DNA of 64,000 nt. It comes from Gracilaria vermiculophylla. Taxonomy: Eukaryota > Rhodophyta > Florideophyceae > Gracilariales > Gracilariaceae. The stretch covers positions 203,437 to 267,436 of the forward strand of contig JAHNZQ020000010.1 in assembly GCA_019155205.2 (NCBI GenBank), written 5' to 3'. This document shows positions 40,304 through 50,300 of the stretch, piece after piece. Within the stretch, counting starts at the first letter, position 1. Each line of letters opens with the position of its first letter. The notes under the pieces were generated by a model. The model was not told the origin of the DNA. It saw nothing but the letters and a program-made list of their open reading frames with translations, and searched no databases. The position numbers and the translations under genes are program-made.

Positions 40304-43300
40304 TCACTGCACGTACAAACTCGCTGCGAAAATCACATCTCTTCTGCACAAGTCGATAGCCTCATCCGCTTTGCTCTGCAAATCGGGATCCCCAATCACC
40401 CGCCCCACATTCTTCAGCTCTCGAATCAGTTCACATAGTCTCACAATTGTTCGAACAATGCTCCCCTCCGGAACATCCCCATCGTATGAAGCGCACACCT
40501 CCGCAAACGTCATGCCGTTCGCCCAGTCCCGCACCCCTTTCACAAACGCAAACCTCCCATTTGCTTTGAGATAGTCGTACCCACTTGTTGCGATACCGCA
40601 CTCCGCTTGAATGTCCCCCAGCGCGTGTAACAACGCAACTGTCGCCTTGGTCGCCTCCTTCAGATCTTCGCAGTCGTCGCCCAGCCGTTCCACGCTGAAC
40701 TGGCTTTCGTCGTTCCCGATCTTTTCTGTAAAAACCAACGCACTCAACACTGCCGCCAAATCTGCCGCGCTAAGTTGCTGCAACACCTGTTCAAAGACAA
40801 GCTCCGTTAAAATGATACTTTCACAAGTGTTCACTTCACATGCAGCGCGCCCTTTCAATCGCACGCTGGTCCCGTCGATATAATCCAAGCGATGCAGCAC
40901 TGCCACTCTTTGCTGATAGTCGGGCATCAGCGTCAGCGACTCATCAGATGTTCCAATCCGCAACTTTTCCAACTTTGACTCCAGTCGCATTTGCCTTGAG
41001 AGCTTATCGAAGGAACTACCGATTTCCGCGCTCATACCCTTCTCATGCAGCGTCTCGATCAGTCCATTCATCATATGCATGAGACCTCTTCGCTCCTCCC
41101 ACAGATCTTCAATGTCAATGCTCTGAAGCCCGAGGTCTCTGCGTGGATGCAAACTTTCCATGTCTTGATGGTCAGCGTCATCCATCACGTATGAACGTAA
41201 CTTCTCTGCTGCAGAACTTAGCGCCGCTATTATCGGCTCTCCTCTGATGGGTACGATTCCCCTCTTTTGAATCTCAATCGTATGCCCTGTTACCGCCACC
41301 ACATCTTTGAACGAGATGTCTCTCACTTCCACCACGAGACCTCCCGCATTATACTGCCGATTCTTTGCCTTCGAGTCGACGCCTTCTGAAACGGGGTCAC
41401 GGAATGGTGTATTGTCTTCGTTCATCCGAGGACCGCCGCATAGAACCATGACCTTCGTGGCATTCTCGGAATTATTCGTTGCGCCTTTTCGAGGGAAACG
41501 TAAGCTCGGTCCTGCTGGCTTACGAGAAGGACCACCTTTTCCTCGACCAGTGCCAGCGCCTTGGACAATAACAGCTGCTCGGAACGTATGATCTCCTCCT
41601 CGGACAAAAACCACACGCCCGGGTTCTAAAGCGGAGCTCAGAGCATTCTTCCCTTGTCTCTTCATTATTTCCCCGATCCTTTCGCTGAGGCTTCCTATGC
41701 GTAAGGAAATACTGTGAAGCTCGCGGAATCTGTCGAGTTCAACCTCTTCCTCTCGCATAGCCGAAAGCGCTGCCTTTCCTCGTTTCATCAATTTCTGTAC
41801 GGTGCTCGACGTGCGTCCCGCGGGCGCTTCACTAAAACTCCTCGCCATCACGTCTTCTACTCTCATTTCATCTATTCGAAGAAGATTTAAAATCATGTTG
41901 TAGGTAAGACGGAATTGAGACTTCAACGGTTTTGGTCTTCCCATCAGAACTGATTTTACATCGATTTCCAAAGGAAAATCGGCTAGAACAGGGTACAGTA
42001 TCACTGACCCGACATCATCGAGTCCGCGACGGCCGGCTCGTCCAGCCATTTGAATGTACTCTCCGGGTTCCAAAAGACGAAAGCTTTGACTGTCGTACTT
42101 TCTGATTGCTGAGAAAACAACCGTTCTAGCTGGCATGTTAACTCCCATGGCAAATGTTTCAGTCGCAAACAATATTCGAATGAGACCTCGTTGAAACAGG
42201 ACCTCAGTGATCTCTTTGATGATAGGGAGTAGACCTGCATGATGCACGCCGATTCCGCGCTTCAACGTTTCCCGGTGTCGGGCTATTTGGGGAACATCAC
42301 GGTCTACGGGAGAAAGTCTCGAAATAGCGGATTGGTAAAACATGTGTATCTGGTTCTTGTCTGCTGCAGACCCTGTCAGGTCTTGGGCACTCAGCTGTTG
42401 TGCAGCGTCATCACATTTCCTCTTACTGAAACAGAAGAAAATGGCAGGATCCAGCGAATTTTTCCTCAAGTATCTGATGATTGGCATCCATGCATGAAAG
42501 CGACCACCGCCGAATCGAATGTTGGCTTTCTCGGCCATTTCTTTGTGCCGTCCCGCTGCTTTCTTGTAACTTGCGTCCAGAAATTTACCTTGGGAAGAGT
42601 CCAACAAAGGAAAGGTTGTTCCTTTGATGAATATCTGATGCATTAGTGGCACTGGACGCTGACGAGTGGAGACGACGTAAACGGCTTTCTGCCGTGTTCT
42701 CCCTACCCAAGCGGCAAACTCCATCGCGTTCGGAACGGTAGCAGAGAGCATGACAATGTTGACTGCGGCGGGTAATAAGATAATCGATTCCTCCCACACA
42801 ACTCCGCGTTCTGGATCATTCACCCAATGACATTCATCAAAAATAACGTGACTCAAGTGACGAATAAGATCTGCTCCTTTGTAAAGCATACTCCGCAAAA
42901 TTTCCGTCGTCATAACGAGACATCCTGCCTCCGGATTGATGCTTATATCACCTGTGATAATGCCCACGTCGCCGAATCTTTCGGTGAAGTCACGGAACTT
43001 TTGATTACTTAGTGTCTTGATAGGGGACGTGTAAATTACCTTCGACTTTCGCTGCATTGCTAGAGCGATAGCATACTCTGCAACCACCGTTTTGCCGGCA
43101 GATGTATGAGCAGCGACAAAGACGTTTTCATCTCGTTCGAGACGGTATACGGCACGTTTTTGGAAAGTGTCCAAAGTAAACGGGTACTGAATGGCCATAT
43201 CTGGGACCTTCTTTTCAAAGTTTGATACATCTGCCTTGTCGTAAACAGCCCACACTTCCTCAGCCTTTGATGGCTTTTTGCGGTCTACTTTGGATTTCTG

Positions 43301-43717
43301 GATTCTTAACTTACGCAAGTCGCTTGAACCTCCATAAGACTCCCCGATCGCCATATCAAGCTCAGCATCGAGAGTAGATTCATGGTTCTTGAACTGATTC
43401 TCTAATCGCTTTATCCTAGGATCAGCCTTGGCTTTCTCCTTTGATAGGAGTAGAAGATCGTCGCCATCATCGTCGCTGTCCGTGTCAAATCCGGTGTCTC
43501 CAGACATCCCAAACAGCTCCAAATCCTTGAGATTCGCCGGATCAAAAACACTTGCGAGGTTGAAGACATTTTGCCGGACCGCGACATCTGCGGGGGTATC
43601 TAGATTTTGCAGGCTAGTCCTTTCCTTCTGCTCCTTCTGAACTGAGGCGAAGGTCTCGTCGATGTTCAGCTTAAGAATGCCAGATTGTGCCTGCCCCACA
43701 TCTTCGGCGCTGGCCAT
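40304..43717 (-). CDS. SKI2: SKI2-type superkiller RNA helicase
   Basis: 1137 residues, one exon, ATG 43717-43715. The DExH core has AHTSAGKT (203-210, motif I), FDECHWVN (293-300, motif II), LSATVPN (324-330, motif III), RILFATETFAMGVNMPART (513-531, motif V) and EYIQMAGRAGRRGLDD (553-568, motif VI). The insertion with beta-barrel parts (~600-850) and the DSHCT domain at the C-terminus follow. EYIQMAGRAGRRGLD and the length of the N-terminal part fit SKI2 better than nuclear MTR4. It feeds mRNA 3'-to-5' into the cytoplasmic exosome in the SKI complex with SKI3 and SKI8. N-terminal acidic patch DTDSDDDGDD at ~78-87. Divergent from the HAD-IIA gene, 582 bp apart. Confidence 0.93.
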   Translation of the reverse strand: MASAEDVGQAQSGILKLNIDETFASVQKEQKERTSLQNLDTPADVAVRQNVFNLASVFDPANLKDLELFGMSGDTGFDTDSDDDGDDLLLLSKEKAKADPRIKRLENQFKNHESTLDAELDMAIGESYGGSSDLRKLRIQKSKVDRKKPSKAEEVWAVYDKADVSNFEKKVPDMAIQYPFTLDTFQKRAVYRLERDENVFVAAHTSAGKTVVAEYAIALAMQRKSKVIYTSPIKTLSNQKFRDFTERFGDVGIITGDISINPEAGCLVMTTEILRSMLYKGADLIRHLSHVIFDECHWVNDPERGVVWEESIILLPAAVNIVMLSATVPNAMEFAAWVGRTRQKAVYVVSTRQRPVPLMHQIFIKGTTFPLLDSSQGKFLDASYKKAAGRHKEMAEKANIRFGGGRFHAWMPIIRYLRKNSLDPAIFFCFSKRKCDDAAQQLSAQDLTGSAADKNQIHMFYQSAISRLSPVDRDVPQIARHRETLKRGIGVHHAGLLPIIKEITEVLFQRGLIRILFATETFAMGVNMPARTVVFSAIRKYDSQSFRLLEPGEYIQMAGRAGRRGLDDVGSVILYPVLADFPLEIDVKSVLMGRPKPLKSQFRLTYNMILNLLRIDEMRVEDVMARSFSEAPAGRTSSTVQKLMKRGKAALSAMREEEVELDRFRELHSISLRIGSLSERIGEIMKRQGKNALSSALEPGRVVFVRGGDHTFRAAVIVQGAGTGRGKGGPSRKPAGPSLRFPRKGATNNSENATKVMVLCGGPRMNEDNTPFRDPVSEGVDSKAKNRQYNAGGLVVEVRDISFKDVVAVTGHTIEIQKRGIVPIRGEPIIAALSSAAEKLRSYVMDDADHQDMESLHPRRDLGLQSIDIEDLWEERRGLMHMMNGLIETLHEKGMSAEIGSSFDKLSRQMRLESKLEKLRIGTSDESLTLMPDYQQRVAVLHRLDYIDGTSVRLKGRAACEVNTCESIILTELVFEQVLQQLSAADLAAVLSALVFTEKIGNDESQFSVERLGDDCEDLKEATKATVALLHALGDIQAECGIATSGYDYLKANGRFAFVKGVRDWANGMTFAEVCASYDGDVPEGSIVRTIVRLCELIRELKNVGRVIGDPDLQSKADEAIDLCRRDVIFAASLYVQ

Positions 43718-44299
43718 ATTCTGCGAGGTTGGTAGATTCTGTTTGCTTCCTGTTTTTTCAGAATGCTAGGCCAGTGGAGAAATTGTGGGGGAATCCCGAG
43801 TTTTTCACCGCACCGCCTTCTGTCGTATTCCAGCAGTCACTGGCGATGTACTTGAGTAATCAAGAGTTGGAGGAAACGGAACGGCGGCTTTCGATGGAGT
43901 CGCATGGCTCAGGCATGACTGTCGTGAGAAAACTTACATTTTAGGATTTAAGTACAACGAACCAGTGCTACAGTGCAAAGCCCCGATCCCGATTCCGCCA
44001 ACAGGAAAGGGCGCCCATCCGCCATGGCTCTGCGCGGTGTGGGGGATCGTGACGTGTCGCCCCGAAAGTTTTCGCAAGCCAACTACGTAAAGAACTCATA
44101 GCCGTGTTGCGAGCAGCTTTTGAGTAGATATACTGCGATTAAGTCATGAGGGTAGCATTTTGTGTGGCAGTCAAGCCCGGAAATATGGGTGCGAAACCAT
44201 AGCCCGCCAAGAACGCAAATTGTGAAATCATAGCTCGTTTCACACCGGGGCAGTCGTCTTTTTCGATTATTCGCTGCTGCTCCGTTCGGCGTTAGCGAC
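43718..44299. promoter_or_regulatory. Divergent promoter region between SKI2 and the HAD-IIA gene
   Basis: 582 bp between two start codons on opposite strands. No clear motif. Confidence 0.35.
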
Positions 44300-45400
44300 A
44301 TGCGCGCGATGGGGGCAGCAAAGAAACCAGTAAGCTTTGTATTTGGGGCTCCAGTGAGCCTTACGCATCGAGCGCAACACCCGCGCCATCAGAACAGACT
44401 GTCACTGGTGTGCGCACTTGAGAAGCCTGTACAGAACATGCGACAGATTGATGGTGTGTCCGAGATATCACGCAAGTACGAGATCGTTCTACTTGACCAG
44501 TTCGGCGTAATCCACGATGGGAGAATTCCATATCCAAACGCCTTGAATGCGATAAGGAAACTGCACGAGAGTGGATTGAAAATAGCTATCCTCTCCAACT
44601 CCTCAAAGCAATCGAGGGTAGCGCGGAAAAAGATCGCAGAGATGGGTGTTGACCCGGAGGCCATCCATGATGTCGTCACGTCAGGAGAGCTAACTCTTGG
44701 ATATGTCAAGAACTTAATGAAGTCCCGACCGCAAGCAAATGTTCTGCATTTTAATTGGGCTTCAAGCAGGGGTACAATCAACCTTTCCGACCATGATGTC
44801 CAAAAAGTGGTTCCTGTTTCAGTCTCTGATAAAGGTCGTCTGCTCGTAGCGCCAGACAGCATTGATTTCATCCTAGCGCATGGAACTGATGGAATAACGC
44901 AGGCCGGCGGAACAGTGCAAACGTTGCCCTTGGAATCTCTCCGTGAGCTGTGTCGCTCTATTGCTCGTGAGGCGCCACAAACACCATTCATATGTGGGAA
45001 TCCGGACTTTGTCACAGTCGACGGTGGAGCCTTGAGAACAATGCCTGGTACCTTAGCTCGTGACTACGAAAGGGAAGGAGGTAATGTGATAAGACTTGGG
45101 AAACCTGGGAACCAGGCGTACGAGGTGGCACTGGAAGCATGTGGCAACGGTCGTGCATTGGCTATTGGTGATTCAATTGCGCACGATATCCTCGGCGCTG
45201 CCAAGCGAAACATTGACTCACTTTATGTTGCTGGTGGAATCCATGCACCTCTCTTCCAGATTCATCCTGACGACGGTTTTGCGGAGAGGGCTCCTCCATT
45301 TCGATGGGACGAAAAAGTAATAGACGGAATTGTGCAAGAAGAGGCGCCTGAACTCGGTACGAAACGGCCGACTTATATTTGTGATTTTCTTCGCTGGTAA
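44300..45400 (+). CDS. HAD-IIA family sugar-phosphatase-like protein (TIGR01459 type)
   Basis: 366 residues from ATG 44300. Residues ~1-45 (MRAMGAAKKPVSFVFGAPVS, basic, no acid before residue 41) look like an organelle leader. The HAD core begins KYEIVLLDQFGVIHDGRIPY with nucleophile Asp66; position +2 is Phe/Gly as in this subfamily (D-x-[WF]-G) rather than Asp. Motif II is IAILSNSSKQS (~97), the cap spans ~120-240 (PFICGNPDFVTVDGG at ~236 is the substrate-side loop), Lys is in IRLGKPG (~272), and motif IV is ALAIGDSIAHDILGAA (~289-304). Family members are widespread in plants, algae and proteobacteria, function unproven. No intron. Confidence 0.88.
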   Translation: MRAMGAAKKPVSFVFGAPVSLTHRAQHPRHQNRLSLVCALEKPVQNMRQIDGVSEISRKYEIVLLDQFGVIHDGRIPYPNALNAIRKLHESGLKIAILSNSSKQSRVARKKIAEMGVDPEAIHDVVTSGELTLGYVKNLMKSRPQANVLHFNWASSRGTINLSDHDVQKVVPVSVSDKGRLLVAPDSIDFILAHGTDGITQAGGTVQTLPLESLRELCRSIAREAPQTPFICGNPDFVTVDGGALRTMPGTLARDYEREGGNVIRLGKPGNQAYEVALEACGNGRALAIGDSIAHDILGAAKRNIDSLYVAGGIHAPLFQIHPDDGFAERAPPFRWDEKVIDGIVQEEAPELGTKRPTYICDFLRW

Positions 45401-46117
45401 GATGCTGCGTGGCACAGAGGCCCTTGCTCGACGTCTCTCAAAGAACAATGGCACTTTGGCAACATTCTGAGTCTCAATCGAAGAGGCTCTATCTATAGCA
45501 GTAACTTATAATTCTGTGTGAAAGGAACGGTTGTTTCTTACCTCGGCAACATCATTACGCCGTTCAAATGTGCAGCACGGCTGGTAAACAAGTAAGAAAC
45601 CTACAACTCAGGAATAAGCTGCCAAGAGTCAAAAAATAGAATTTTCGGAACAGTGCAATAAACCTGTGTTGATACTATCGTCAATGTTCACTCTTAGGAT
45701 GGATGCTTTAAGATCCAATTAACGTAAGAGGAGTTCTCAACCCGTCGCCACGCGAAACGAAGCACGGATGTGTTTCCTCACGTCCTAACCCCAAAAGTTC
45801 CTCCATCGTGGAACAGTTCAGCATGCGGCATGCTGTCACTTTTCACTAGGTGGTCCACTGCGATGGTAACTCCGGAAGAGATGAATTCAATTTTGACGGA
45901 TTAATGTGATCTCCGGATGAGCAGATTCGGAATGTCCATCGGAGCTGAATATTGAAATATCTTCTGTCGTAAAATACAGAGTGAAGTAGGATGTTCGCGA
46001 CGATTGCATCCCGGTAGCTCAGTCCGTTTATCGAACCTCAAAGCTGCTCAACAGTATTTCTATATTCGCGACAACCTCACAACCAGCGCAGCAGAAAAGA
46101 AAGAATCTAGCTGTATA
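45401..46117. other. Intergenic region
   Basis: 717 bp, no gene seen. An open but ATG-less run joins the next gene's frame from 46004. Confidence 0.45.
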
Positions 46118-47329
46118 ATGTTCTGTGCCAATGTTCCGTCATTCGCGAGCTCCCTGAGCATTCCAATCAAACCGCAACATCGACAACCCTGTGTAGCCGC
46201 ACTTTCTGGGTTCCGAGGTCCTTTCATCTCCTCGTTATTGCCTAAGGCCACATGTAAACCCTCATCATTCTGTGGGGCGTCAGTACGGGTTGCACCCGCG
46301 GTATCATCGCCACACGAACGAAATAGGACCAAAATGGTGGTCGATCCGTGGTCTGTGTCGCCAGCAGCTATAGATGCCCTAGCTGCACAGTGTTTTGCTA
46401 TCTCATTGATTCCTTATCTTGCATTTCTTTACTTTTTGAATCGTTCCGAAGTTGCATGCCCACCTCTCGTCAACTTCGGCTTTCGCTTTCTCTTGGTCTT
46501 CGTATTCGCGACGATTCCTGCAGGAATATATGCTAAGGTTCACTATCATGACATTCTTGCAAACATTGATTGGTTGCACGGCAGTGCAGAATCCTTGCTT
46601 ACTATAACGAATCTTCTTATTGTTCTCGGTTTCAGACAGAAACCGACGTCAACGCTGGAGGAAATTACAAATCTCGAAGGACAGAAACCAACGAAGCTGG
46701 CTATCCAGGTGCTCCCGACTCTTGTTCTTGCGTTGCAGGTGGCTTCGTTAACCTTGGTACCCATGCATCAAGAACCATTAAACGCCTTATCGTTTCCAAC
46801 ATGGATCATTCACGTGTCAAGTCTTATTGAATGGCTTGCTGCGATGGGTTTGGTTTGGCAGTATGCCGACTCGTCTAGGAATCCAAAGTGGAAAGGTCTC
46901 ACCTGGGGAATGCTACCATTACATACGAGTGGCATATGCGCTTGCACCTACCATTTTTTCTACAACGCGCCGTCGCTTAGCATACTTGTTCTCATCCAGG
47001 CGTGTCTCACGGTTTTAGGAAACTCGACAATGGCACTGGCTACATATCGTATTTCAAGAGCTGGAAACAACGTACCCGACGTAGCGAGCGATAGTCTACG
47101 GAGCCAAAACAGTTCTTCGCTTCCTGGATTTGAAGATCTTGCGAGTCTACCAGATACAAACCTTGTGTTCATTGTTAAGCTCTTCGTTCTCTCCGCCGTA
47201 GGGTCTGCTCTGGTGAAATGGGGTTCCTTATACTTTGATGCGCCTTTCAATGCTCCACTGGCCCTTGCCCTGGGTATCATATTCGTTCCGACAGGTTTGA
47301 ATGTACTGAAGTGGGCATCCCGAAAGTAA
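46118..47329 (+). CDS. Ycf49-like plastid membrane protein (DUF3593 plus DUF2499)
   Basis: 403 residues from ATG 46118 (the frame is open from 46004, without ATG). Residues 1-75 form a Ser/Pro/Arg-rich transit-like leader. DUF3593 follows (~88-185): FAISLIPYLAFLYFLNRSEV, FGFRFLLVFVFATIPAGIYA, DWLHGSAESLLTITNLLIVL. DUF2499/Ycf49 is next (~230-310): FPTWIIHVSSLIEWLAAMGL, NPKWKGLTWGMLPLHTSGIC with CTYHFFYN. A last membrane block (FIVKLFVLSAVGSALVKWGS) ends the protein. Five to seven membrane helices. Cyanobacterial Ycf49 relatives are linked to thylakoids but the function is not settled. The gene is nuclear, implying transfer from the endosymbiont. Its stop is 35 bp from that of the THADA gene. 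Confidence 0.85.
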   Translation: MFCANVPSFASSLSIPIKPQHRQPCVAALSGFRGPFISSLLPKATCKPSSFCGASVRVAPAVSSPHERNRTKMVVDPWSVSPAAIDALAAQCFAISLIPYLAFLYFLNRSEVACPPLVNFGFRFLLVFVFATIPAGIYAKVHYHDILANIDWLHGSAESLLTITNLLIVLGFRQKPTSTLEEITNLEGQKPTKLAIQVLPTLVLALQVASLTLVPMHQEPLNALSFPTWIIHVSSLIEWLAAMGLVWQYADSSRNPKWKGLTWGMLPLHTSGICACTYHFFYNAPSLSILVLIQACLTVLGNSTMALATYRISRAGNNVPDVASDSLRSQNSSSLPGFEDLASLPDTNLVFIVKLFVLSAVGSALVKWGSLYFDAPFNAPLALALGIIFVPTGLNVLKWASRK

Positions 47330-47364
47330 AGAGGAACACATAGAATACCACCAGATCTATGCAA

Positions 47365-50300
47365 TTACAATAAGAACAGAATCTGACTTGTTGCCTCTGA
47401 TTGCCAAGCTCCTCTTGTACCGTCTACCAATGCACAAACGCCGTTGACTGCCATTGCTAAAATCGGATGCAATGAGCGGTTCCACTGAAGAGTGTCACTT
47501 CGCAGTCTCATAATCATTTCTCTCAACGCCATGGAATCACTTTGCTTGGAAAATAGTTGTACACATTGTATCCCAAGGTAAGCACGCAATATAGCGGCAT
47601 AACAAGTTTCAAAGCCGATAGTACTAAAAGATTGTGATCCAAACAGTCCCGGCCTGATCGATTGCGAGGCATATTGCAGATTAGCTAATAAATCGCACGA
47701 AAGCTCTTCGATTAAACTCTCGGCCTTTTCCTGCATTCCCTGCATGCTTTTCCCTCTTAACAAAATGGTACTATAGCAACGGGCAATAAGTTGCATTCCT
47801 AGTACCTTTTCGCCGGTGGATGAATCTTCTTCAAGTTCAAACAAGCGGGTATTCTGGGTATTTTCGGCTTTCAATCCTCCTGGATCTCGATTTTCTGACG
47901 TTCTTGATTCGACTTTTTGACCCGTCAATGTGCCAAGGAAACGAAAAAGTAGATTGCTACCTTGAGTTTCTGACGTGCTGCCCAACATCAATTGGGCAAA
48001 ATGGAAGAGGGCCGATGATTGCCAATATAGCCTAGCTAAACGATCGAACATTTCGGTCAGAGTCGGTAAGACGTTCTTGGTGGCATCCTGACGCGCCCAT
48101 AGATGAGTTTGCACCGCTTTTAGGGCATGATTTACAACGTCAGCATCATCGTCTTGTAAAAGGTTGGTCCACAAGAGATATATTCTCGCAATATAATCCC
48201 CAGGTAAACCTTCATGAGTTTGAGAAAGCTCTGTACAACTAGCAGAGAGGCTCATACAAATTGCCAAACGACTAGAAGAGAAAACTGAGGTGGAGGCAAG
48301 CTCAAGCCCGTCCATCCAAGCAGATTTTAAGCGAATCCAACTCGGGTATAGAGCCACTGCTTTTCCCAACAATACAATAGCCTGCTCGCGTACATCCATA
48401 CAAGCGTGATATCTGCTGTACTCAACAATCCTTGTAAGCTCTTCTTCAGTCCAAACTTGATTCAATAGACAGTCCGAACATTCCAGTTGCATACGGAAGT
48501 CAAACAATGTTTCTTGAAGACGTAGAGCCGATAGTAGAAGCTCTTCGTCTTCCGTGGTCTTGAAAATGCACCTTGAATGGGTCCAGATTCTATCAAGTAG
48601 CTCTGCCGCTTCTTTAGAAATCGTTTCAATGCCTTTTTTAAAGGCACCGACATCATATTTGCTCAGAACAAAGCGTAAATTGTTCAAAGCAATTGTCTTC
48701 ATCTCGGGATCATTCGCTTCAATTTCAGATAACGCCATTTGCAGACTGGACATGTGAGGATACTCTTCGGCATTTTGAGAGACATGCAGGAACCTTACTC
48801 TCGATAGTTCAGAAAAAGCTTCTTGAAGAGTAGGAAGTCCGATAAACATTTGTTCCGGTTCCAAGTCAAGTAGTTCGATCCGTAGTTGATCATTCAAATC
48901 ATTGCAAAGGCTAATGATACAGTTACATGAAGAACACAACTCCAACGCCTTCGGATCTTCCCTGAGATCACATGCCATGCGATAAACGACTGATAAAACG
49001 CGAATCAATGCAGCACGTGTATACATGCAAGGGTTTCTACTAGTAGCAACCCACATTCGCTCAGGAATGTGCTTCGCAAAGATCCTTACGACGTCTTTCA
49101 CGTGTTCAGGGCATGGAGCCTGACTGGTCCACTTCAAAACTTCTGTTATCGTCGCCAAATCGCCGTGCAGATGGTTTTGACGAATGAGATACCCATTAGT
49201 CTCGTTCCTCTCAGACATAATATCTCCTTCTTCTTGATCGTTATCCCCTTCGATGAGAACGCCATCACACAACGGATCTTTGGATATCCCGGAAACAATA
49301 AGCTCCACCAAAAACTCAGTAGCGCTGTATTGGTCTTCTATAAGAAGAACCGAAGCTGAAGCTGCCTCCTGACGGATGAAATCCGATCGCGAGTGAGCAC
49401 ACCTTCTCAGAACCTCACGAAATGGTTTCATTGATACCATAGTGGCGGGATCCTCTGGGGCACCTGGGCTTAATGACGACAATAAATGTAGAGAGGGGAA
49501 CAGTGATGAATAATCCATGTTTTCATCTTTCTCTGTTTGGGGAACGGATAGTTCGAGTTGCGTCTTCAGAAACGAATGCAAGTCTGGATACCTCGAGAAG
49601 AATTGAACAGGGGTTACACCTTGAAACCGGCGGGTCCGTGGGGTAGTTGAAGATGTTTCTGCTGTCGTGGAGAATGACGATGGTGGAAGAGTGGCATCAT
49701 CCTTGACGCCGACTCCAATTCCGCGTCGGATCAATGCTGTTAAGAGCATCAATGCCGAGTTCCGTATCAGCCATGAAGCCGAGCAGAACGCCTCGACAGA
49801 ACATCTCATGGCCTTTTCAAAATACTTGAGAATGCGTTTCCCTACCTTTGCGTTCAAGAATAAAGACCGTAATATGTTCAGCGCATGAGAAACGCCTTCT
49901 TCTTCTTTGGATCGTGTTGACGCTAACATGTCAGCATCAACAAACTTGTGAGAATGCTCAAGGTGCTTTAACACAAGCGTTGCAATTCCGTCAAGCAACG
50001 GTGCATGTAAAGAACGACTTTCACTATTTGCTTCAGAGCTGACGACTGCATTAACTAAAACTGGCAAGCCGGCGCTGCGTCGGAGGACGTACATGTTTCC
50101 TTTCAAGCCCTCATTGACCATTTTCAGAGACCATACTTTGGGTAGTGAGCGAAGTGTAAAACTTGACATCTGTAGCAATCGCTCGCAAAGAAGTTGAAAG
50201 CCCTCAGCCGCTCCGTCGATAGCACCCCAATGTCTTGTGTTTGTAAAGACATTCAAAAAGAGGTCTCCAATTCGTTTCACATCTTTTAAACTAAGTATAC

